Below the pieces are notes generated by a model. That model made no database searches. It saw only the letters and a program-made list of their open reading frames with translations, and was not told where the DNA came from. A DNA stretch of 9,641 nt from Pseudomonadota bacterium (GTDB taxonomy: Bacteria; Desulfobacterota; Desulfobacteria; Desulfobacterales; RPRI01): NCBI GenBank assembly GCA_018830925.1, contig JAHJRK010000486.1, positions 1 through 9,641 on the forward strand. The letters run 5' to 3'. This document shows positions 4,501 through 9,641 of this stretch, in pieces; position 1 is the first letter of the stretch, and each line of letters starts with the position of its first letter. The translations under genes and the position numbers were made by a program.

Positions 4501-6473
4501 AAGAAGGTCGCCCCTTCTCCCTCCTTCCCTTCCGCCCATACCCTGCCGCCGTGCCGCTGGATAATTCTCCGGACATTTGCAAGCCCGATGCCGGTCCCTT
4601 CAAACTCTTCGGTTCGATGGAGGCGCTGAAAGATACCGAAAAGTTTATCGACGTATTTCATGTCAAAACCAGCCCCGTTATCCTTTACAAAGACGCACAC
4701 TTCATCCTTTTCACCGCGAGTGCTCCCGATCTCAATTACCGCCTCCATGCGCTTTTCCGTAAACTTGAAAGCATTTGAAATAAGGTTGACAAACACCTGT
4801 CGGAGCATCGCAGTGTCGCCATAGACCTCCGGAAGCTGGCCGACAATCCAGTCGATATTCTTACTCCTTGAGTTTGCTTTAAAGTCTTTTAATATTTCAC
4901 TTACAAGGCTGTCGAGATTCGTCTTCCTTTTAAGCATCTCCGCCCGGCCCATCCGCGAGAAGGCGAGAAGGTCGTCAATTAGCCTGCCCATCCTCATTGT
5001 CGAATCGGTAATGATTTTCAGATAATGTCTGCTTTTTTCATCAAGGGATCCGGCTGCTCGTTTGTTCAGCAGTTCGGCAAATCCGGTTACATGCTGAAGC
5101 GGAGACCTGAGGTCATGCGATACCGAATAGCTGAAAGCCTCAAGCTCCCTGTTCGCCGCTTCAAGCATGGCTGTTCGGTCGGCCACCCGCTGTTCAAGTT
5201 CGGCATTCAGCTTCCTTATTTCCTCCTGCGCCTCCTTCTGATCCTCCACCACGCTTAAAAGCACCCGGCGCGACTGTTCGGCCTCTTTAAGCATCAGTTG
5301 CCTTTCTTCATGCGCTGCCTGCATGCGCTCTTCCGCCTGCCTGCGCCCGGTGATGTCGTTCATAGTGCCTTCGATAAACTGCAAGGCACCATTTTCATCG
5401 CGCACTGCATGGGCATTGATAGATACCCATACTATTTGGCCATCCCTGCGATATCCTTTAATTTCGAAACCATCAACACGATCATGCCCGGCAAGAAGAT
5501 TCATCAGTTTCTGCCTATCTTCAGAATCAGCATAGAGTTGATGCCCGATATCTTCAACTCCTTCAAGAATTTCTTCCGGCGAGTTAAACCCGAGTATCTT
5601 TGCAAAAGCCGGGTTGACACTCACATAACGTCCCTGTGGTGTCGAAATATATATTCCTTCAGTGGCTTTTTCGAAGATATTCCGGAACTTCTCTTCGCTT
5701 TTCGTCAATATCTCTCCCGTCAGCTTGCGCTCTTCCATCGCTATGATCAGCTCCCGACGCGACTTTTCGGCGGCTTCAAACAGCCTGCCCATCTCCTCCT
5801 GAGCGCTTTTCAGATCCGATTCCAGACGCTCGCTGTTTAAGGTTATGAAGCCAAACGTCGAAGCAATGCCAAAGAGCCCGGATACAATATAGGTGGCGGC
5901 CTGAAGATGACTGGGTGCAAAAAAATCATGCAAACCCGGGCCTGTGTATGTAATCAGGGCGCGGAGAATCATAAAAAGGCTCAAAAACGCGAAGATACTA
6001 CCTGTAAGGTATAAGGTAGGCCGTAAGTCCGGCTGCACATCCATCAAAAGTTCCGCTGCCCCCATGCCGAAAGCAGTTCCAAGAAATAACGAAATAAGAA
6101 TGATACGCACTTCGATATCATTATTCACAAAGGTGAAATATGACTGCAGCGCCACAATTAAAACCACCATTGTACCGCACAGGACTTTCCTGAAAACCCT
6201 GCCGCGAAAAACGCGAACACCCTCGGAAAATAACAGTGCGGAAAACAGGAGTAAGGCATTTGCCGCAACAACCGAAATTACGTCCGGTATGACGCCCCGC
6301 AGGATAATTAAAATAAAACCTGCCGCAAAAACGGCGTTTCCTGCTGTCCAGAGATCAAATCCCGGATATGTTCGGCGGGTTTGCAGTATGTAGAACATGA
6401 CAATACTGAGAGTGACCGAGATCGCCATCACCATAAGCACAAGGGTGCGGATATCTAATATTAAGGATTGCAT
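4482..6473 (-). CDS. Seven-TM PAS histidine kinase
   Basis: The 663-residue protein has seven predicted membrane helices (about 8-30, 42-63, 66-86, 96-116, 121-143, 153-176, 190-212), a coiled coil (215-255), a PAS domain (258-378, ending MNDITGRRQAEER), a second coiled coil (380-445), HisKA with H453 in SYSVSHDLRSPLQ, and HATPase_c with N-box VNLISNA (562-568), G1 box DNGAGFD (598-604) and G2 box GTGIGL (626-631). Kinase motifs are complete. The 7-TM front end, beginning LDIRTL, resembles membrane regions found on other kinases and cyclases; its ligand is unknown. ATG at 6473 has GGAG at 6482-6485, 8 nt upstream. The last roughly 245 residues match the following soluble kinase at most positions, and the DNA of the final exon-like stretch is also very similar, so the pair arose by tandem duplication or was kept alike by gene conversion. 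Both probably address the same receiver. Confidence 0.95.
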   Translation of the reverse strand: MQSLILDIRTLVLMVMAISVTLSIVMFYILQTRRTYPGFDLWTAGNAVFAAGFILIILRGVIPDVISVVAANALLLFSALLFSEGVRVFRGRVFRKVLCGTMVVLIVALQSYFTFVNNDIEVRIILISLFLGTAFGMGAAELLMDVQPDLRPTLYLTGSIFAFLSLFMILRALITYTGPGLHDFFAPSHLQAATYIVSGLFGIASTFGFITLNSERLESDLKSAQEEMGRLFEAAEKSRRELIIAMEERKLTGEILTKSEEKFRNIFEKATEGIYISTPQGRYVSVNPAFAKILGFNSPEEILEGVEDIGHQLYADSEDRQKLMNLLAGHDRVDGFEIKGYRRDGQIVWVSINAHAVRDENGALQFIEGTMNDITGRRQAEERMQAAHEERQLMLKEAEQSRRVLLSVVEDQKEAQEEIRKLNAELEQRVADRTAMLEAANRELEAFSYSVSHDLRSPLQHVTGFAELLNKRAAGSLDEKSRHYLKIITDSTMRMGRLIDDLLAFSRMGRAEMLKRKTNLDSLVSEILKDFKANSRSKNIDWIVGQLPEVYGDTAMLRQVFVNLISNAFKFTEKRMEAVIEIGSTRGEKDEVCVFVKDNGAGFDMKYVDKLFGIFQRLHRTEEFEGTGIGLANVRRIIQRHGGRVWAEGKEGEGATFFFTLSA

Positions 6474-6481
6474 ATTTATTT

Positions 6482-6485
6482 CTCC
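6482..6485 (-). promoter_or_regulatory. Ribosome-binding site of the 7-TM kinase
   Basis: GGAG on the coding strand lies 8 nt before the ATG at 6473. The 85-nt gap to the preceding gene has no heptamer repeats, and contains a 10-bp palindrome (AGTGATCACT, 6509-6518) next to GTTAAC (6503-6508). Confidence 0.6.
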
Positions 6486-6558
6486 AGATACGCAGAGTTT
6501 AAGTTAACAGTGATCACTCCTTTGTTGCTTCCACGCTCCTTTCCTCCGAAACCTGAAA

Positions 6559-8262
6559 TTAAACAGGCCAGTCATTGTCTTCCTCCGCGCTTGAATACCT
6601 TGCCGGCAGTCCGGCCTTTACAAGCAGTTTGTTCACCTCGCGCTTCAAGTCGAGGATGCGCAACTCCCGGCCCTTGACGGCTTCGTTCCAACGGCGCAGC
6701 TCATTGAGCTGCTCATTCACCCGTTCCTCCGCCCGCTTTCTGTCGGTGATGTCAACAAACATTGCCCTCGTTCCTGTTACTTTTCCATCCCTGTCTATTT
6801 CAGGCACGGCGTGAAGCAATGTCTCTATAATCCGGCCGTCCCGTGTAACCAGTTGACGCTCCTCTTTACCGAAACTTCCGGACAGAGCGCGCCGGTAACC
6901 GCCTTGCTCAAGCAATTCTGCGCGGGATTCCGGGGTGTAAAAATCGGCCAGGGGCTGCTCAATCACTTCATCATGAGAATAACCCAGAGCGCTTGAAAAC
7001 AACGCATTGCAGTCAGCTATAATAGGAGCTCCTTCTATATTGCGAGTAATGACATACATCGCAGGGGCCTCATCAAACAGAATGCGATAACGATGTTCTA
7101 ATAGTCTGGCTGACTCCTCTGCAAGCTTTCGATCCATAATCTCTTTCTGCAGATTCGTCACTGATGTGTGTGTTTCTTTGAGCCTTGCCGCCATTTCATT
7201 TGTCGCACGGGCCAGATCTCCAAGTTCATCTTTGCTTTTTATATCTATGCGGTATTCGAGGTTGCCGCTCCCGATCTCCCCCGCGCCTGCGGCAAGCTGA
7301 ATCAGCGGCCTGCTGATTGTTCGCGCGAAGAAGATGCCCAGAAAGCCTGCTGTCATTAAAATAATAAACACACCGGCAGCTAACACCCAGGCAAGAGTTC
7401 TAACCGGTTCCAAGGCCTCGGACTGATCAATTTCAGTGATGATGCACATCCTGGATTCAGGCAGCCATTTATATGCTCCGATTACCGGCACTCCCCGATA
7501 ATCTATGTAGAAACCAAATCCGTCTTTGCCTGAAAGGCCGGCCTCTACACCCTCGGTGCGGACAGCTTTCTTAAGGACATAGTCTCCACCAAACCGCGGT
7601 TCGGAGACAAAGAAGTTGAAAGTGTTCACGAGGTATGTATCCAGCGTCCTTCTTTTGCCGCTCTGCTGAACCATGATTGCAGAAAGCTCTCCAAGGGCAA
7701 GCCGTCCGGCCAGAACGGCGATCAGATTCCCGTCCGTCGCCTTTACGGGCGTGCTCACGGTCATTGCCGGCCGCTCCAGCGAAGGAGAATAGTAACTGCC
7801 CTCAATATATGTGCGTTTTTTGCCTTCAATGAAATATCTACGGGTATCCCGGAGCTTTCCATCCTGCTTCTCATCTGTGGAGGCCCATATATGGCCCTCG
7901 CGGGCACACATTATAAACAGCTCTGTGAAAATTCCGTATTGCAGACGCGGCTTAAGATGATCCTCAACTATGCTTCTGTGTGCCCTGGGATATGAGGGAT
8001 CGGATCTATCATGTAACGTCGCTATCACCGATGCGTACTGCCTGATCAGGGGCTGCTGAGCCAGCTCTTCGATGCTGTTTTTGCCGTCTTTAACCCATCT
8101 TTCCAGTTCTCTGGTCTTTAAGATATTGATGCTTACGAGGTGGTCTGTTGTCTCCTCCAGGATAGTCCGCTTCCCGATGCCGTAGCCTAAGTATCCGACT
8201 ATTCCCGTGGGCACGATCGCCATCAGGAAAAAAAGAGCGGTAAGTCTTGCCGCAATTTTCAT
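6559..8262 (-). CDS. Membrane sensor with Cache, HAMP and PAS but no output domain
   Basis: The 567-residue protein reads: TM about 7-28; a large periplasmic region about 30-285 that looks like a double Cache; TM about 289-312; HAMP about 313-368 (RPLIQLAAG, KDELGDLA); a short helix; PAS about 390-508 ending DITDRKRAEER; and a C-terminal helical tail (WNEAVKGRELRILDLKREV, then GLPARYSS). It stops there. No H-box, ATP-binding motif, GGDEF, EAL or MCP signalling hairpin is present, although the stop is natural and followed by a new ribosome-binding site. The tail with LKREVN and a GLPARYSS-like end recurs on PAS proteins of deltaproteobacteria, to my recollection. Its ATG overlaps the lipoprotein stop (ATGA, 8262-8259), so the two are probably translationally coupled. 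The best guess is a sensor that signals through a partner, perhaps the 7-TM kinase encoded next. Confidence 0.9.
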   Translation of the reverse strand: MKIAARLTALFFLMAIVPTGIVGYLGYGIGKRTILEETTDHLVSINILKTRELERWVKDGKNSIEELAQQPLIRQYASVIATLHDRSDPSYPRAHRSIVEDHLKPRLQYGIFTELFIMCAREGHIWASTDEKQDGKLRDTRRYFIEGKKRTYIEGSYYSPSLERPAMTVSTPVKATDGNLIAVLAGRLALGELSAIMVQQSGKRRTLDTYLVNTFNFFVSEPRFGGDYVLKKAVRTEGVEAGLSGKDGFGFYIDYRGVPVIGAYKWLPESRMCIITEIDQSEALEPVRTLAWVLAAGVFIILMTAGFLGIFFARTISRPLIQLAAGAGEIGSGNLEYRIDIKSKDELGDLARATNEMAARLKETHTSVTNLQKEIMDRKLAEESARLLEHRYRILFDEAPAMYVITRNIEGAPIIADCNALFSSALGYSHDEVIEQPLADFYTPESRAELLEQGGYRRALSGSFGKEERQLVTRDGRIIETLLHAVPEIDRDGKVTGTRAMFVDITDRKRAEERVNEQLNELRRWNEAVKGRELRILDLKREVNKLLVKAGLPARYSSAEEDNDWPV

Positions 8263-9269
8263 TTGACTTTTCCTCCGCTTATTTCCTTTATAAACCGCAT
8301 GGTATATGCCTGATCAACATCGAACGGCTTTTCAAGCAGGCCCTGATCCAACAGTGTCCCGTACATCTCATGCCAGATCTCGGGTTTCATCCAGCCTATC
8401 CGATCTTCCCCTGTGTGCACCAGCGGCAGCATGGCCTCCATCATTGCCGTTTGAGTATCGGAATCCTCCTTATCATGGACATATTTCAACGAAACAACCA
8501 CCGCCTGCCTGTAGTCCTCGATGGCATCCTGCCATCCTTGCATGCTGGCGCGCATGAATCGTTCGACCAGATCGGGATTGTCCGAAATCATCTTTTCGGT
8601 GGTCGCCAGAGTATCGGAATAAAAGTTGATGCCGTAATCTTCGGGCCAGATGAGGTTAATTTTCATTCCTTTCTTCCGTATTTTAATAATACCGCCTGTA
8701 TAGTATGCCGCTGTAACATCCGTTTTTCCGCTGTAAAAGCTTGCATATTCCGGATCGTATGGGATGATGTTGAGTTTCAAAATGTCAATTTTGAGTTTCT
8801 TCATCATAGCGCGCAACTGCAGATCAAATTCCATTGAGCCGCCCTTACCGGCCGCAGCAACTGTTTTTCCCTTGAAATCGGCCGGTCTTACAATGCCTGA
8901 ATTGGCACGGGCTGCAAAAGCCACTGCACTTCGCCTGTATATGGCGGCAATGGCGATAAGCGGCAATCCCCGGCTGCGGTTTATAAGAATGTACTCCGGG
9001 GTTACAACGCCGAAATCGGCTTTTCTGGAAACGACACTCCCTGCGATATCAACATCCTGTCCTCCTTCAAGGAAGGTTATCTTTATGTTCTCCTTGGCAT
9101 AATAGCCCTTCTCCTGCGCCATGTAAAAACCGGCAAACTGTGCCTGGTGCAGCCATTTTAACTGCAGTTTCACCTCGTCTGGAGCTTTCGGAGGCTGTGG
9201 TCTCCCGCAGCCGAATAGAATAATGCCGGATAGAATGAACAATATCAACACGGTCATTGTCTTTTTCAT
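8259..9269 (-). CDS. NMT1/THI5-like solute-binding lipoprotein
   Basis: This 336-residue protein belongs to the family of periplasmic binding proteins for thiamine precursors and related small molecules. A lipoprotein signal (MKKTMTVLIL..., lipobox LFGC) puts the modified Cys at 21. The hallmark segment follows at 37-57, including KWLHQAQFAGFY and EKGYY. Further family features are ADFGVVTPE (84-92), the DFKGKTVAAAGKGGS loop (131-145), and the C-terminal IGWMKPEIW (291-299). No permease or ATPase is adjacent; instead it overlaps the sensor gene by 4 bases. In the wider family, NMT1 domains are sometimes fused to histidine kinases or cyclases as sensing modules, so a signalling rather than transport role is a sensible inference. 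Start chosen at ATG 9269 because AAGGAGG lies 6 nt before it. An upstream 47-codon extension in frame is repeat-derived. The true ligand cannot be read from the sequence. Confidence 0.92.
   Translation of the reverse strand: MKKTMTVLILFILSGIILFGCGRPQPPKAPDEVKLQLKWLHQAQFAGFYMAQEKGYYAKENIKITFLEGGQDVDIAGSVVSRKADFGVVTPEYILINRSRGLPLIAIAAIYRRSAVAFAARANSGIVRPADFKGKTVAAAGKGGSMEFDLQLRAMMKKLKIDILKLNIIPYDPEYASFYSGKTDVTAAYYTGGIIKIRKKGMKINLIWPEDYGINFYSDTLATTEKMISDNPDLVERFMRASMQGWQDAIEDYRQAVVVSLKYVHDKEDSDTQTAMMEAMLPLVHTGEDRIGWMKPEIWHEMYGTLLDQGLLEKPFDVDQAYTMRFIKEISGGKVK
8272..8276 (-). promoter_or_regulatory. Ribosome-binding site of the Cache-HAMP-PAS sensor, inside the lipoprotein gene
   Basis: GGAGG on the coding strand, within the final SGGKVK codons of the lipoprotein gene, lies 9 nt before the sensor ATG at 8262. 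With the ATGA stop/start overlap it supports translational coupling and thus joint production of the two proteins. Confidence 0.75.
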
Positions 9270-9274
9270 GTAAA

Positions 9275-9281
9275 CCTCCTT
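9275..9281 (-). promoter_or_regulatory. Ribosome-binding site fixing the lipoprotein start
   Basis: AAGGAGG lies 5-6 nt before the ATG at 9269, at the edge of repeat tract R5. It rules in favour of the signal-peptide start MKKTMTVL and against a repeat-encoded upstream extension. Confidence 0.85.
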
Positions 9282-9286
9282 GATGG

Positions 9287-9394
9287 AATATCGGACATCG
9301 GACTTCGAATGCCGAATGTCGAATATCGAATTTCGAATATCGGACTTCGGACTTCGAATACCGTATATCGGACATCGTTCATCGAATATCGAAG
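9287..9394. repeat. Heptanucleotide repeat tract R5 (cleanest register)
   Basis: Fifteen CG dinucleotides fall at exactly 7-nt spacing from 9292 to 9390 with no slip. The five bases between successive CGs are, in order: GACAT, GACTT, AATGC, AATGT, AATAT, AATTT, AATAT, GACTT, GACTT, AATAC, TATAT, GACAT, TTCAT, AATAT. On the plus strand these are CGAATAT-type words, the reverse of tracts R1, R3 and R4. The tract sits just upstream of the lipoprotein, the apparent first gene of the sensory cluster. Confidence 0.95.
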
Positions 9395-9401
9395 GAGACA
9401 A

Positions 9402-9422
9402 AGGGTTCAAGAGAAAAACCCT
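9402..9422 (-). terminator. Possible weak hairpin downstream of the Fic gene
   Basis: AGGGTT (9402-9407) and AACCCT (9417-9422) form a 6-bp stem with a 9-nt loop, about 54 nt after the Fic stop. On the coding strand the stem is followed only by TTTGTCTCC, so the U-tract is poor. It may mark the end of the Fic transcript but is not convincing. Confidence 0.25.
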
Positions 9423-9441
9423 CCCTCTCGCCTCATGCCTT

Positions 9442-9466
9442 ACTCGTACATCGAATATCGGACTTA
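9442..9466. repeat. Heptanucleotide repeat fragment R5b
   Basis: Three CGs at 7-nt spacing (9445, 9452, 9459) lie between the Fic stop and the hairpin. Together with two flanking bases groups, 9439-9465 is a 27-nt exact copy of 2965-2991 in R3, about 6.5 kb away. Confidence 0.8.
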
Positions 9467-9475
9467 GTCAAAAAA

Positions 9476-9640
9476 TCAGAATAGCAGATGATAACTGGTG
9501 CTTCGGCCACCAGAGGGGTCTTTCCTCAAGACACCGCGTTCGATAAGATCCTGAATATCCCGTAAAGCCGTGTCTTGCGAACACTTTGCCAGTTTAGCCC
9601 ATTTGGATGATGTGAGTTTGCCTTCCAAACCGTCCAGCAA
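9476..9640 (-). CDS. Fic-family protein, C-terminal winged-helix part only (runs off right edge)
   Basis: Reading in from the right edge, 54 codons end at TGA 9478-9476. The visible protein contains LLDGLEGKLTSSKWAKLA, CSQDTALRDIQDLI and GVLRKDPSGGRSTSYHL. This matches the C-terminal winged-helix segment I associate with DUF4172-type Fic proteins, which typically follows the Fic catalytic domain. Fic enzymes transfer AMP or related groups onto proteins; the catalytic HPFx motif would lie outside the window, so activity cannot be judged. The sequence S-Q-D-T-A-L-R-D-I is the recognition-helix region. It is separated from the sensory cluster by about 200 nt of repeats, and is probably an unrelated neighbouring gene, perhaps a mobile or toxin-type one. 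Confidence 0.8.
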   Translation of the reverse strand: MLDGLEGKLTSSKWAKLAKCSQDTALRDIQDLIERGVLRKDPSGGRSTSYHLLF

Positions 9641-9641
9641 C

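Noticed and set aside
4387..4539. 51-codon N-terminal extension of the soluble kinase
   Set aside because: It is made of out-of-frame kinase end plus repeat-derived peptide; the strong ribosome-binding site at 4390-4399 marks the ATG at 4386.
5944..6393. Plus-strand ORF of 149 codons
   Set aside because: Antisense to the membrane helices of the 7-TM kinase; basic low-information protein typical of a shadow frame.
6486..6527. A 13-codon GTG-started ORF ending just before the 7-TM kinase
   Set aside because: It has only an overlapping purine-rich stretch as a ribosome site and no attenuator-like structure or coding signal; chance is sufficient.
8247..8837. Plus-strand ORF of 196 codons
   Set aside because: It lies antisense to the solute-binding lipoprotein, which has a clear signal peptide, family motifs and ribosome-binding site; the plus-strand product resembles nothing I know.
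9287..9394. CRISPR array
   Set aside because: The unit is 7 nt with no constant repeat and no spacers of 25-40 nt; no cas genes are present.
9270..9410. 47-codon N-terminal extension of the lipoprotein
   Set aside because: It is repeat-derived, starts at a non-ATG codon, and would bury the signal peptide.

Overview
The window is a bacterial signal-transduction cluster with every recognised gene on the minus strand, so the transcription order runs from high to low coordinates. The mix of Cache, PAS, HisKA, GGDEF and Rcp1-type receiver proteins, the moderate GC content and the Shine-Dalgarno sites suggest a Gram-negative environmental bacterium. An uncultivated deltaproteobacterium (Desulfobacterota) or a neighbouring phylum such as Nitrospirota is plausible, but no phylogenetic marker gene is present.

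In transcription order: (1) the C-terminal 54 residues of a Fic-family protein at the right edge; (2) a repeat-filled gap; (3) an NMT1/THI5-like solute-binding lipoprotein; (4) overlapping it by 4 bases, a membrane Cache-HAMP-PAS sensor with no catalytic output domain; (5) a 7-TM PAS histidine kinase; (6) a soluble PAS histidine kinase whose catalytic half is a close paralogue of (5); (7) a DctB-like Cache-PAS-GGDEF diguanylate cyclase with an unclear start; (8) a repeat-filled gap holding a small ORF that looks like a receiver-domain remnant; (9) a stand-alone Rcp1/CheY-like response regulator; (10) the first 41 residues of a second receiver-domain protein at the left edge.

A likely reading is a multi-input sensory module. 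The lipoprotein and its overlapping partner sense a small molecule at the membrane. Two kinases sharing nearly the same catalytic core, one membrane-bound and one soluble, could feed the single-domain receiver(s). The diguanylate cyclase links an extracellular, possibly organic-acid, signal to c-di-GMP. No DNA-binding output, ABC permease or ABC ATPase is visible.

The most unusual element is a family of heptanucleotide repeat tracts that fills five of the junctions (about 128-292, 744-870 with 974-1083, 2967-3196, 4411-4479, and 9287-9394 with 9442-9466). A CG dinucleotide, or at least its C, recurs at exactly 7-nt spacing, for example 15 consecutive CGs from 9292 to 9390. The five bases between come from a small set of words. 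Because 7 is not a multiple of 3 and the consensus has no stop in any frame, these tracts are nearly open in all six frames and create spurious ORFs and false N- and C-terminal extensions. The tracts are absent from the two tightly spaced junctions (8259-8262 and 6474-6558).
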